Part shown: positions 44,807 to 58,714 of the stretch, piece after piece
How positions within the stretch are numbered: the stretch's first letter is position 1
How the letters are laid out: the number at the start of each line of letters is the position of its first letter
Origin: Thozetella sp. PMI_491
Lineage: Eukaryota > Ascomycota > Sordariomycetes > Chaetosphaeriales > Chaetosphaeriaceae
Reading direction: 5' to 3'
Length of the DNA: 64,000 nt
NCBI GenBank assembly: GCA_021432635.1
Contig: MU270067.1
Location: 372,001 to 436,000 of the forward strand
The notes under the pieces: generated by a model
Database searches by the model: none
Told to the model about the DNA's origin: nothing
What the model saw: only the letters and a program-made list of their open reading frames with translations
Position numbers and translations under genes: made by a program

Positions 44807-46272
44807 ATGGGTACCTGTATGAGCACGAACAGCGAGGAGACGGAGCAGAAGAAGAGGAGCCAGAAGATCGACAAGGACCTCGAGGAGGACTCGAAGCGGC
44901 TGCGGCGAGAATGCAAGATCCTGCTGCTCGGTGCGTTCTTGCTCCGGAATTGATGAATGATTAACCCCCAACCGCGCGCCGTGTGCTGACCCCCCTTCGC
45001 TCGCAGGCTCCGGCGAGAGCGGAAAGTCGACAATCGTCAAGCAGATGAAGATTATCCATCTGAAGGGATACTCGGATGACGAATTGTACAATTACAGACC
45101 AACCGTCTTCAAGAACCTGATCGAGTGCGCCAAGGCCGTTATCCTCGCCATGCGACAGTTCGAGCTTGAGCCATCCATCGAAGCGAACCGCGCCTACTGC
45201 GACTTCTTGGTCGAGTACACGGTCGAGCCCGGCCCACAAGCGCAGATCGATCCCAGGGTCGGCGAGGCCGTGCAGTCAATATGGAGCGATCCCGTCAAGG
45301 ACCAGTTGATGGACAGGCAGACCGAGTTCTACCTCATGGACTCTGCTGAATAGTGCGTACCTCTCGGCTGCGCTTCCCACCTCCGGGGGGTGCCCAACCC
45401 AGGGCCCCTTGACCCGCGCTAACCATTCCACAGCTTCTTCCAGGAGGCCAGCCGGATCACCGACCCCAACTACCTTCCAAACGAAATGGACGTGCTACGC
45501 GCCAGAACCAAGACGACGGGTATCTACGAGACGAGATTCCAGATGGGCCAGCTCAGCATCCAGTAAGTCGCCGCTGTGGCGAAACCTCCCCCCCCCCCCC
45601 CCCATTGAACCCCCTCTCCGAGAGCCGAGTCTGACGCTGCGTCAGCATGTTTGACGTGGGTGGGCAGAGAAGCGAGCGTAAAAAGTGGATTCACTGCTTT
45701 GAGAACGTGACCTCCATCATCTTCTGCGTTGCCTTGAGCGAGTACGACCAGGTGTTGCTCGAAGAGAGCAGCCAGGTATGACTAAAATCCACCCCGCCGC
45801 CCAGGCCACGAAATACGGTGGCGTGCTGACCTTGGCGGACAGAATCGCATGATGGAGAGCTTACTCCTATTCGACTCGGTCGTCAACTCGAGATGGTTCA
45901 TGAGGACTAGCATCATTCTGTTCCTCAATAAGGTGGACATCTTTAAGCAGAAGCTGGGCCGTTCGCCGCTGGGCAACTACTTCCCCGACTACTCTGGGGG
46001 TAACGATGTGAACAAGGCTGCCAAGTACCTCCTCTGGAGGTTTAACCAAGTGAACAGAGCACATCTCAACCTATATCCCCAGTAAGTCTCTTCCACCTTC
46101 CCTTCCCCGTCTCCCGCGCCCAGCGCAAGGGATAGCCCCGGGACAGCCAGCTGACCCCTGTCGCCTGAACAGCCTGACCCAAGCCACCGACACGTCCAAC
46201 ATCCGCCTCGTGTTTGCTGCGGTGAAAGAGACGATTCTCAACAACGCCCTGAAGGATTCCGGCATTCTTTGA
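44807..46272 (+). CDS. gna-3: Heterotrimeric G-protein alpha subunit, group III (GNA-3 type)
   Basis: GTPase that in Neurospora supports adenylyl cyclase activity, nutrient sensing and control of conidiation. Six exons (44807-44930, 45007-45352, 45434-45562, 45646-45775, 45843-46081, 46173-46272) give 355 residues. M-G-T-C-M-S carries the Gly2 myristoylation and Cys4 palmitoylation positions. G1 is G-S-G-E-S-G-K-S-T (42-50); switch I has [13 protein letters not shown]3 is D-V-G-G-Q with catalytic Gln207; G4 is N-K-V-D. G5 reads T-Q-A-T-D-T where most G-alphas have T-C-A-x-D-T. The C-terminus D-S-G-I-L lacks the Cys four from the end that marks Gi-like subunits; this separates it from the GNA-1 class. 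Intron 3 carries a 16-C tract (45588-45603). ATG context is CACC-ATG-G, close to ideal. Length agrees with the 356-residue Neurospora protein. Confidence 0.96.
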
Positions 46273-49200
46273 TCTCAACCTATGCTTCCCCCCTCTCGGC
46301 ATCGCACTTGGCTTCGAAATAATGTTTAGATCGAAGGGCCTATGGTCGGCTACTACATGCATCACTCGGCGTTAGGGAACGACACGGTCGATATCAGGCG
46401 TTCAAACGGGTGTGCGCCATCATTCATTCCAGACGTGCACTAGGCATGACTCGATCGGTCATTTTGTTTTTAATTCGGTATCTTCACGGGGCGCCGGGTT
46501 GGCGACGCCAGTGGGTTCCTCTGCTGGCCAGCTCACGCATTCCTTCGTACCCGGCTGCTCTACGGTGCAGCGGATGGATGATGGCAAGGATTATTACGAC
46601 TGGGCGGTTTCCTGTTTGCAAACACAAACCGGGATGACTACTGGCTACCTGGATGAACGGCGGAAAGGATAGGAACGGCTGAACGGGTCCTCTGACCACG
46701 GTGACGGCTCGAGACTCTTTTCCCTCACTTTTTCTTAGTTGTTTTTGTTCTAGCGGGCGCCTGTCTTTCCCGACACGTTATTTTTGTCCGCCACCACGAA
46801 GCTGAGACTCCGTTGTGTGGTGCCACGACCCAACCCCTTCAAAATGAGATCTCTTCGGACCCGACGATGGAATAACCGGAGCGGTGTTCTTTGCGCGTCC
46901 TCTATTTTCGGCAAGGTCACTACAGGAAAGAGGTATCAGGAGTCGGAAAGCGGCAGCAGCAGTGGTGGTTAGTGGTTGGTGAGGATACTTGTTCTGGGCT
47001 AGAGAGAAAGCCTGGTTTCTACCTACAGTCGTGGCTCCGCTCCCCTTACCATGCAGTCGATATGCTGGGTTGGGGCCAAAAAGAAACTCGCCGCAATAGC
47101 AAACCAATAAACGAGACTCTGCTCCGGTTGACGCCACACTACTCGGTCCTGCTCCCTTGCGCTTGCCTAAAAGGCCTAGAAGCCATCAGAACATGGGTGT
47201 GAAAAATGATAGCCTCAAAGGTTTTAACGCCGCGGGGGCGGCTGGGACGTTCATCCAAATATTAACGTGCCGCCCTTAGCAGATCACACGGCACAGTCTT
47301 CTAAACGGGTCTGGCTAGGCTCACTCGCATGAACCGCCTTATTGGTGCCACGGCGAAAGAAAAAGAAATGTCCGGCCCGGGGCCATGGCATGGGTCGGAG
47401 GCTGACTTGGATCTTGTGTACTCTGGCGGAGCACGGCCGCCTCCCAACTCACTCATACCGCTAGTTCCATGGAGCTGAAGTTAGAAGTAGAATGTAGGAT
47501 CGTAAATATACACCTCTACATGGTTCACTCCCTATGAGAGACCGGACGTTATACATGAGGTGTGAACGAGAGAAGACTCTCGAATATCCCTCCTCTGGCA
47601 TTAGGCCACATCTTCTGGTCCTCTGGCGAGTGGCTGTGCCCAACTAGCATTTAGAAGGCACATTACTATTCAGTCAAGCCATCACCAACCTCACATACAT
47701 TTACAGCGGCCTAGCGGGCTATCTATGCGCCAACCATACGCACCGGGGGTGATGTCTCGAAACGCTATGGTGTGAGAAGAAGGCCAACCAGTGATGGGTG
47801 GGTTGTCTAGCTCGTCTCGAGACACGCATCAGCCTGCCGGCTGGGAGAAACCGCGGGTCGCGCTGTCTCGGAGTCTTGTCATACTTTTCAGTCGTAGAGG
47901 GCGCAATGATCCCAGTGCCTGCGGATTGCATATCCAGTGCATATTATGTGACAGCTCCGCCAGAACGACACCTCCAGCCAGTCGCCGACTAGGGCCAGCC
48001 AACTCGCTGTCTGTTTCAGATCTAAACTATCCAGCATACCTGCTTGAGTCAGCGTCAACCAATATCAACCTCTCGGCAAATATGCTCAATCGAGCCTCCC
48101 ACTCTTCTCGACTTTGTGAATGGCGTCCTTCTGCCTGCTGGCTTGACTCATGGGCGCGCCAGGATGCGTACTGAGGCTGGCTGTGCGTCTAGATAAGAAG
48201 TCTAGGCGCAACTAATACGACGGGCCGTGTAAGCTGAGCCTTGCCCATGGGTCGCCTAGGTTATAAGACAGCAGTGCCTATGGCGCGTCATGGTCTCCGT
48301 CGCTATCAATCATCTACCTTTCCGTCTCGTGCATGCCTGTCATCGCCTACAGCCCGCATGTGTCTCCATGCAATCTAATAGGATGCCACTTCGACTTGTG
48401 GCCAGCTGGGGGACGCATGGCCACCCATCACCCCGTGCGAAAATGGGGTGGTCAGGAACAAGAGTTGTGGTCAGCCGGTCTCGAGGGAACCCGGTTTCGA
48501 TGAAGCCCTGTCACAGCAGCAGAAGTCCAGATATTGGGTTATATTGCGAGGCCGGATATCGGACAGAGCCGCAGCAGAAGGCAGATTGTGCCATCCGCCG
48601 ATCGCTGGTGGGGGGGGAAGGGGCGGGGGAGGAGCAAGCACTGTCTGGGCTGGGGAACAGGTCACTCAGGTTCGATACCCGTTGATAACCATGACATGTC
48701 GATCACCACGAGCGGCCCACTAAAAAAGTGCTAGGCGAAGGGGAGGGGGGAAGGAGCGGGGGCCATAATGCCGGCCGGGGAGCAGGGGCCGCTGGCTGAT
48801 CATCACGGGCTGGCCACAAACTTCATCTAGTGGGGTTCAACTCCATGATGGTGATGTTGACACCACCCCATAAATAGCTGCACTCGCTGGCACACGCACG
48901 CAGACATGTGCATGCAGTTTACGTGACCGCTCTCGCTGAGCAACCTCGAGCCATGCGGGCGAGAGCACCCAGCACAGTGCCATGGTCGGCTGGGGTAGAG
49001 GCACGCCGACTGCCGTTGTAACGGTGTCTGCTCTTGGTTGGGCGGAATGCGAGCCATTGGGTGGGGTCGGTGGGAGAAAAGCGCTCTCCGTTCTGCGTCT
49101 CCTGGCCTCTTCTACCCCCCATGTCGGCTGCACCGCTCCGGAAGGTGCGCAGAGCTGCAGGTGTTGCTAGGGTCAGGAGCACAATGACATCGTCTACACA

Positions 49201-50011
49201 AAGGCCGAGCCCGCCGGCCCAGGAAAGAAGTTCCAGCGCCAGCGCTCAGAGGCATCTGGCCAGCCCGCGCACTGCAGCACAATCCAATCAGAGCCGCGAG
49301 GGAAAAAGCGAGCGATATTGGAAGCTGCAGCCCAGAACAAGGACGGCCGCGGTCATCATCGCATGTTCCACCCTCTCTAACCTGTTGAACAAGTGGGGAG
49401 GGGCGCTTTCCGTGGCGAGCCTGGTCTCTCTCATGATTCCTCCTTGTTATAAGCTCATCCTGCCCCCGGGGCAGCGATCCATCTCTGCTTTCAACTTCTA
49501 GCTTGCCATTTGCTCAACCCCTCCCCCTCCTAAAGTCTACAACCGATTCTGGTTCCCCCCTCATCTCTCTCATCCTTCTCGCCGTCTTCTCGCCGTTGCT
49601 GGGGCGCACTGCTGCTAGCTTCTCTTGCCGTGAAAGGTACCAATTCGGCATCTAGCCTGGCCTGGTTCGGCTGCCGCTAACATAGACGAAGCGCTCGTCT
49701 GCATCGTGGGCGGATCCTGCTGAGTGAGACGGCCAAGCAAAGGAGCTGAAGCTACCCCACCCCCCGCATTAGCTTCCACGCCGCCTGCTCGAGGAACGAA
49801 GTGTGAGCACAAGCTCCTGAAAGCTGGGCGAGGTAAAAAGCTCCTGTCCGGCCAGCCTGCCATTGATAAATCCCCTTGCTGGCGCCGAAGCTCTACCATC
49901 ATCTCCTTCCTTCATTTCTTCTTCCCGCTGGCCGCCGCTAATCCCCTGCCTCCGTTCAGAGCAAGAATCAGAGCGTTGTTCATCCCTCACAGCGGCAGAC
50001 TCTGTGACAAC
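46273..50011. other. 3.7-kb intergenic region, gna-3 to glycogen phosphorylase
   Basis: No supported gene. The right-hand 570 bp hold likely promoter elements of the phosphorylase gene: TTATAA at 49446, three CCCCT motifs at 49518-49561 and a CT-rich leader. A G-rich run occurs at about 48609-48630. Short overlapping frames are not convincing. Confidence 0.55.
49518..49561 (+). promoter_or_regulatory. Cluster of three CCCCT (STRE-like) motifs before glycogen phosphorylase
   Basis: CCCCT at 49518-49522, 49524-49528 and 49557-49561, about 450-495 bp upstream of the start codon and just after TTATAA (49446-49451). In Neurospora the C2H2 factor SEB-1 binds STRE (CCCCT) of the glycogen synthase gene, so a stress-response role is plausible. 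The region is C/T-rich, so chance matches are likely too. Confidence 0.3.
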
Positions 50012-53000
50012 ATGACGACTGAACGCATTCCCCTCAGGGAGCGACGGCCGTCGACCGGGGCTCCCCTTGTCGACATTCAGGGCTCTGTCGGGCCTGCTGG
50101 CATCTCCCGCCCCAAGCACAAGCGTACCTTCACCGGCTTTGGCGCCGGTGATATCAAGAGCGTCGAAGGTGAGTTTGTCTACCTATCTACCCATCCTCCC
50201 TGATGCAATTGGGCCCGAGAAAGTGCGTTATTCAGCCAGAGCTTCCGGATGGTGCGGGCGGAGCTGGATTGAGGGGTTCATGATAAGCGCCGATAAGGTG
50301 GGGTGAGCCCATGCCTGTACAGCCAGCTAACGAGCTTCTGCCCGCCAGCTTCGATTCCTGAGCCGCAGAGGGCGGCATGGACCAAGCACCAGGTCAATGG
50401 CTTCCAGGACAAGGACGGTTTCGAGCAGGAAGTGGTTCGTCATGTCGAGACCACGCTGGCCCGTAGCATGTTCAACTGCGATGAAGTTGCCGCCTACTCA
50501 GCTACCAGTCTCGCCTTCCGCGACCGCCTCATTCTTGAGTGGAACCGAACCCAGCAGCGCCAGACATTCGCCGACACCAAGCGTGTCTACTACCTGAGTC
50601 TGGAATTCCTCATGGGACGAGCGCTAGACAATGCTATGCTGAACATTGGGCAGAAGGATGTGGCCAAGTGTGAGTGCTTTTGCGATGGATCAAATCCCCC
50701 ACCCGAACCCCAACCATGTGACCGCTAGGCTAACCGCTTATACGCCGCTCTGCAGCCGGTCTTGCCGACTTGGGCTTCCGAATTGAGGACATCATTTCCC
50801 AGGAGCATGATGCCGCGTTGGGAAACGGTGGTCTTGGTCGCCTGGCGGCCTGCTTCCTCGACAGTCTCGCGTCGCTGGACTTCCCTGCCTGGGGCTACGG
50901 CTTGCGCTACCGGTACGGTATCTTCAAACAGGAGATCATTGACGGCTACCAGGTTGAGGTGCCTGACTACTGGCTTGACTTCAACCCCTGGGAGTTCCCT
51001 AGGCATGATGTCACGGTTGACATCCAGTTCTACGGACAGGTCAACAAATCGACCGACGGCTCCGGCAGGACCGTCGCTACATGGGACGGCGGTGAGCACG
51101 TCACTGCCGTAGCCTACGACGTACCGATCCCGGGCTACGCCACTCCCTCCACCAACAACTTGAGGCTGTGGTCCAGCAAGGCCGCCAGCGGCGAGTTCGA
51201 CTTCCAAAAGTTCAACAGCGGCGAGTACGAGAGCTCGGTCGCCGACCAACAGCGGGCTGAGACCATCAGCGCTGTGCTGTACCCCAACGACAACCTTGAG
51301 CGCGGCAAGGAGCTGCGCTTGAAGCAGCAATACTTCTGGGTCGCCGCCTCGCTCTACGACATTGTCCGCCGTTTCAAGAAGTCCAAGAGGGCTTGGAAGG
51401 AGTTCCCCGACCAGGTAGCCATCCAGCTGAACGATACCCACCCGACGCTCGCCATTGTCGAGCTCCAGCGCATCCTTGTCGACTTGGAGGGCCTCGAATG
51501 GGATGAGGCTTGGTCCATTGTCACCGAGACTTTTGGATACACCAACCACACCGTGCTGCCTGAGGCGCTCGAAAAGTGGCCCGTCGGCCTGGTCCAGCAC
51601 CTGCTCCCGCGTCACCTCCAGATCATCTACGACATCAACCTGTTTTTCCTCCAGGGCGTGGAGCGAGCCTTCCCCAACGACCGCGATCTCCTAAGCCGAG
51701 TCTCTATCATCGAAGAGTCCCAGCCCAAAATGGTCCGCATGGCGTTCCTCGCCATTGTCGGCTCGCACAAGGTCAACGGCGTCGCCGAGTTGCACTCGGA
51801 CCTCATCAAGACCACTATCTTCAAGGACTTCGTGACCATCTTCGGCCCGGACAAGTTCGCTAACGTGACCAACGGTATCACGCCGCGCCGCTGGCTCCAC
51901 CAGGCCAACCCCCGCCTCTCAGAACTGATCGCTAGCAAGGTGGGCAGCCACGATTTCCTCAAGGACCTCACACTCCTCAACAAGGTCGAGCTCGCCCTTG
52001 ACGACAAGGAATTCCGCAAGGAGTGGGCCGAGATCAAGTATGCAAACAAGGTTCGTCTTGCCAAGCACATCAAGGCGTCGGCCGGCGTGACGGTCAACCC
52101 TGCCGCTCTCTTCGACGTCCAGGTGAAGCGTATCCACGAGTACAAACGCCAGCAACTAAACATCTTCGGCGTCATCCACCGCTACCTAACACTCAAGGCC
52201 ATGAAGCCCGAGGAGCGCAAGAAGGCCCTTCCTCGCGTCTCCATATTCGGTGGCAAAGCCGCGCCTGGATACTGGATGGCGAAGCAGATCATTCATCTGA
52301 TCAACAATGTGGGCGGAGTGGTCAACAACGACCCCGACATCGGCGACTTGCTCAAGGTTGTGTTCCTCGAAGACTACAACGTCAGCAAGGCTGAGATCAT
52401 TATCCCGGCATCCGACATCAGCGAGCACATTTCTACGGCCGGCACCGAGTAAGTTGACATGTATTTGCCGTGATACTACTATGAACACTCTGCTAATACC
52501 GCCTCGCAGAGCATCGGGCACTAGCAACATGAAGTTTGTCCTCAATGGAGGCTTGATCATTGGAACTTGCGATGGTGCCAACGTGAGTATCCCGTATAAA
52601 AGACCCCTTGGGAGCGGTTAGCTGAACATGTGCCTGTAGATTGAGATCACGCGTGAGATCGGCGAGAATAACATCTTCCTCTTTGGTAATCTTGCAGAAG
52701 ACGTGGAGGACCTGCGACACACTCACACGTATGGCACCCACTCGATCGACCCCGACCTTGCGAAGGTGTTCGAAGCGATCGAGAAGGACACGTTCGGTCC
52801 GTCCAACGACTTTGCTGCTGTCATTAGTGCAGTCCGCGACCACGGTGACTATTACCTAGTGTCGGATGACTTCCACAGCTACATCGAGACGCACGCGTTG
52901 GTCGACGAGGCCTACCGCAACCAGGACGAGTGGATCACCAAGACCATCACCAGTGTGGCCCGCATGGGTTTCTTCAGCTCGGATCGATGCATCAACGAGT

Positions 53001-53077
53001 ATGCCGAGGGCATCTGGAATATCGAGCCTCTGCTCGTGGAGAAGAGCAAGACAGGCTTGCCTGCTGGTGAGCTGTAG
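50012..53077 (+). CDS. gpn: Glycogen phosphorylase
   Basis: Releases glucose-1-phosphate from glycogen in the cytosol, using pyridoxal phosphate. Five exons (50012-50168, 50349-50669, 50756-52448, 52510-52582, 52640-53077) give 893 residues, close to yeast Gph1 (902). The PLP lysine is Lys732 in E-A-S-G-T-S-N-M-K-F. Other signatures are L-E-F-L-M-G-R-A-L-D-N-A (glycogen/AMP side), G-N-G-G-L-G-R-L-A-A-C-F-L-D, Q-L-N-D-T-H-P and D-V-Q-V-K-R-I-H-E-Y-K-R. The N-terminal tail contains K-R-T-F-T-G-F; Thr41 aligns with the R-x-T-G-F threonine phosphorylated in the yeast enzyme, so covalent activation by kinase is expected. Introns fall in conserved blocks with correct phase. A phosphorylase kinase or PKA link fits the neighbourhood of gna-3 but proximity is no proof. 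Confidence 0.96.
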
Positions 53078-55424
53078 AACAGCGCCAGCGTCTCCAGTCC
53101 AGGAGCTCCTCGGCCTTGCGAGCCCGGAGCTGCCACAGAGGCTTCCACTAGAGAGCCGAGCCGAGGTTTTCTCGCTTCTGTTGTCGCACCTAATGCGAAG
53201 AACCTGCATGGTGTCAAACTCTGTGGGTTGGTACCGGGAAACTTATCTACGGCGCGTGGCCAGAGTGAAAGCGTCTAAGCATGGCCGTCGGGGCTTGGGG
53301 CGAGTTGCGCCGCTGTTGGATTGTGGTTTCCTTTCTCTTTGGGTATAATGGCAGGTATAGCAAATCAAATTGGGGATACGGTATCAGGGCTTAACTTTTC
53401 CTTCTCAGTGTGACGATGACTTATGGCTCCTTGGCTGGATCAAGCACCCTCCACTTACCCTATGGCTTCTAAATGGTCACTCCTGTTACGCCCAAATCAT
53501 ACGCTACGCAAGCAATAACAATCAACAGTTTACGATCTCTATCTACGGTGATACTGCGTTGAAGGTACGTTAGAACGAGGTATCCTATCCGATCATGAGT
53601 GTGGCAAGTGATAGGGCGGCTGGGGCATATGTCTAAGTTGGTTGCGAGCGACCCGGCAAAGCGCACCGGACCACCGTACAGGCAAAGAAAGCGGAGATAG
53701 TGGAAAGGGAGGTACAGGGCAACAAAGACTGCTGGTTACATTCGTTGAATGGTACGACCTTGGGGTGAGGGGTGCGTGCCAAGTATCATTGTGAATCCGG
53801 CGTGTGGGGTTAAATTTGGCCGACCTGTACTGAATTGCGTGTGCGATCAAAGTGGTACCTCACCACCGACTCTATGCCAGCGCAGTACCAAGTACTTTGG
53901 ATGCAGGGACCGGACCAAATGCTCCTAGACTAGGACAATGAGGACCTTTCGACCGCTTGGAGGAGCGGTCAGGCGACAGCGGAAAGAATGCAAGGTCGCT
54001 TGCCGGCAGAGATGGGGACCAGATACGAATGCTGTATATTCGCGGCCTGCGCTGCCTTGGTTCTGGGACATTCTCTGCATCGGCTGTCCCAAAAGGGACC
54101 AGAAGGGGGCAGTCGTCTCGTCAGGGTGCATCTACGTCATCGTACAGCTGTGATCTAGAACCTGCCCGGCTAGGACATCGCGTTATCCCCCGAGCTATAT
54201 GCATGCAGGGCTAAGGGTCCTGGAGCCGTGCTGGTGCGGAGACGTGGGCAACCACGATCATAGTGTCTAGAATCTTCGGTCCTGGGCAGCCCCCCTGGCT
54301 GCTACAATGAAGATCCGGGGGCCCGTAGCGGGAGCCCGGGAGAGAGGTTGGAGCAAGCAAGCGGTATATAGGATGAACAGGGTGAGCCGCGGTCTACACT
54401 ATATTGAAGAGGCAGACCCAATGTTCTGGCAGCTCAAAGCGCGAGCGCGTGCCTGCTGATCTGATCCAAGGCGAGGGCTAGCAGCTTTGGTAACTCTCAA
54501 GGATGGCGCGTAGGGTAGTGGGGTCCGGCGTTGGGGTTTCCGCCAGGAAGCTCGGCCGGCGCCGGTTTGGGAATCCAGGGCGGGTGCCGAGACTATTAGA
54601 GACAGAGTCGCCGGCCCAACCTAAGAGAGCGAGAAGACCGGCTGCTATGCTACGATGCGGTCATTCCTCAGCCCAGTCGGGGAGTACAGCTCTAGTGAGA
54701 AAAGAGGCTGGCGCGTGCGAACCGATGATGGTGTCTGCCTCAGCCAGAGACCCGAAGGAAGGCGGCACTGGTGCCGTTGTACTTTTGGGCGGGGAGGGGT
54801 GCATGCTAGGGGGAACGGTGCGAATGTGCAGGCTCATCCGTCATGCAGCAATGCAACAAAAAAAAAGGGTACACAACAGGAGGGAACAGGCAAAAGCCGC
54901 AACCCAATGGGCACCTGCTCAGCGCGAGTGAACCACACCATAAGACAGCCCAGAGCCCCATGGGCCGAAACAGTGGACTGTCATGCCCCGGTGCTGGAGC
55001 GTAGGAAAGGTGAAGAGAAGGACGTGACCGCCAAAAGGCTGTAGACTCGATGACAGGCGCAAATGGCGATTTCCGGGACATATCTGGAGGTTCCAGTCAT
55101 CGACGGATTGGTCCATGCTGACCGGGGGCAGGGGTGCGACAGGAACGGGAACCCCACCATCCACCTACGTCATAGGTTTTGTCGCGCATCAACCAGCGCC
55201 CAACGGGGTCAGCGTCAAAACACACCAGCGTTCTCCGCCATCGCGGCCTGGAGCGACACAGTGTGCCCTCTGGTTGGGTCCAGACGGAGGCGCTCTTCGC
55301 CTCCCTCCCTAGCAAGATATGAAAGAAAGAAGATAGATCAAAACAGGCTTTGTGCGGGAGATCAATGGGCGGCCTTTGTGCTAAGCAAGGCGGGACGTGG
55401 CAGATTGAGAGGCAGTGAGAGGGG

Positions 55425-55428
<4 letters not shown>

Positions 55429-55455
<27 letters not shown>
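55429..55455. repeat. A27 homopolymer
   Basis: Twenty-seven consecutive A after GGGGGTTT. May be a retro-inserted poly(A) trace, but no cDNA-like sequence or target-site duplication is evident on its left, so a simple homopolymer is favoured. No promoter role can be inferred. Confidence 0.9.
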
Positions 55456-55456
<1 letters not shown>

Positions 55457-56785
55457 CAGCCGAGTATTAGGTGTGGCACTTATTCGTACATTACGCCCGG
55501 CCGTAGGGGGTATAGCTTACACGACCACCACCACGGCACGAGCTGAGAGAGCTATGGACGCGAGCCAGCCACTAAGAAGCTCGTCGAAGGGGTGCGCACG
55601 TCGAAACGCGAGGCTAGGCTCGGAAAGGGGTTGGAGGGGGAGAAGGAGGGGGGGAAACAGACGGGACGGCGGGAGGAGCATGGGGCATGGAATTTCCAAG
55701 ATCAGGATCCTGATGGCCTTGCCTATTCCTGTTCTGTCTCGGCGGTTTGGCCGTTCCGCCATGTTGAAGCTCCAAAAGGCCGGATGCTGGCCCCTCTTCC
55801 CCCCTGCTGCTGTGCCTGCTTCATCCCAGCCCACTACGCCCCCATACACTGCGTCTCTGACCCCCCCTTCAAATTCCCTGCGACCTTTCGGCGGTAAGAG
55901 AGCTGCCCACCTGCTCCTAACTCTTATTGCTTTGCTGCCGGTGCTGTTGCTGCTGCAGCTACTGCTACTACTACTTCTACTACTACCTGGCCTGCTCCTA
56001 CTCTCCCCTCCTCTCCCTCTCCACCTCTCTTCCCTCTCGACACCAAGCCTACCCACCAAACAAGACGAAGAACGAACCTATTAGCAACTACATCTGTTAC
56101 AGCTGTGGTCGCTCTGCCTCTTCGTCAACCACTGGCCATCACTGCCCGTCGAGACTAGAACCCATTGCGCGCATCAGCTCTGACCGAGACCGCGTCCGAT
56201 ACCTGAGCCCGTTGCGCGTATCTTACGGCATACTCTCCTGAAAGACACGGTAGCTTGCGCCAGTCTTCAAAGACCTGACTCCAGCCAGTCCTGATCGACT
56301 CGAGATTGGACCTTCCTAGCGAGAATTTCAGCCCAGACGAGAAAGAAGGAAAAAAATAAAATTATATCTGGGTCGAGTCTGAAGAATACCATTCTGCAGG
56401 CTATCGGGAATTGATCGCCACGGCACGCGTTCAGCATCCTGGCAATTCTTGGTCGGTTGGGGTTCCATCCTCGACAGCAGCACCTTGGAGCTCTGGCGGC
56501 GTTCCGTTGATCGCTCAAAGCAGTACAGATCGGCCCGCCCCTCCTCTCTCGGCCCCTCCCCCCCCCTTCCACGCCCCAGTCGCTTCCTTCTTGTCCGTCG
56601 CCACGACTTCCCAGCGACCGGTCAGAGCAGAGTGCCACCCACTTTCTCGAACACTGGACAAAAGCTTCATTCACTCCTCTTGCCTGCCAGAAAGGAAAAC
56701 TGCCACAGCAGCAAGAAAAAAGACCGTCCTGTGTCGTCCCAGTTTTCTCGACACGCACCCTCGCTCGTTCTCCGGCGCTTGTAGT

Positions 56786-56924
56786 GTGAGTCCCGCCCCC
56801 CGCGCCTGTCCCTTTTCCCCTCCAATGGGCCCCCTCGAATGGCGGCGCCCTGTGGCCCTATTGCCTCATAATTACGCGCTTCCTGAACGGTCTGGACTAA
56901 GCCAAAGTCTGTTTTCGTCTCTAG
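56786..56924 (+). other. os-2: Probable 5' UTR intron of os-2
   Basis: Donor GTGAGT at 56786 and branch/acceptor GGACTAAGC...TTCGTCTCTAG ending at 56924; an alternative acceptor GCATGCAG ends at 56932. The resulting leader would join CT-rich upstream sequence to the 246 nt before the ATG. Consensus-based only. Confidence 0.4.
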
Positions 56925-57170
56925 GCATGCAGTTCGGTGCATAACCCTGCGTCCAGCAGCTCTCGTCTTTCTCTGCGCCAGCGCAGCATTCTCCCGGCGG
57001 CAAACCGTTCCGCAATCACGTCCGATTTTGTCCCTTTCTCCTCGCCACTGCCCCCCGCTTGCTTTGCGACAGCAGCCATCACTCGGGCGTCGGATTGATA
57101 GCTTCGCACGTCTTGCCCACCCAGTTACCTTCGTTTTCCTACTCGGTATCTTTAGAACGAGTCCGTCACC

Positions 57171-58714
<1,544 letters not shown>

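Larger units (their letters stand above)
53078..57170. other. 4.1-kb intergenic region upstream of os-2
   Basis: No supported gene. A 27-A homopolymer lies at 55429-55455. From about 55800 the plus strand becomes strongly C/T-rich with CTGCTACTACT-type repeats (about 55940-55990); this and the probable intron 56786-56924 look like the promoter and leader of os-2. Frames such as 55473-56084 translate to Leu- or Cys/Tyr-runs and are rejected. Confidence 0.55.

Noticed and set aside
48660-48690. TTCGATAC sequence resembling a tRNA T-loop / B box
   Set aside because: Flanking bases give only two T-stem pairs, and no A box or acceptor stem lies at the correct distance.
50725-51615. 296-codon minus-strand frame opposite glycogen phosphorylase
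   Set aside because: Antisense shadow of a conserved enzyme; Val/Leu/Gly-rich composition as expected from complemented codons.
55429-55455. A27 run as a retrotransposon or processed-pseudogene tail
   Set aside because: No open frame, cDNA-like sequence or flanking target-site duplication identified.
55473-56084. 203-codon frame with Leu runs, and the Cys/Tyr-run frame beside it
   Set aside because: Produced by CTGCTACTACT-type repeats in the os-2 leader.
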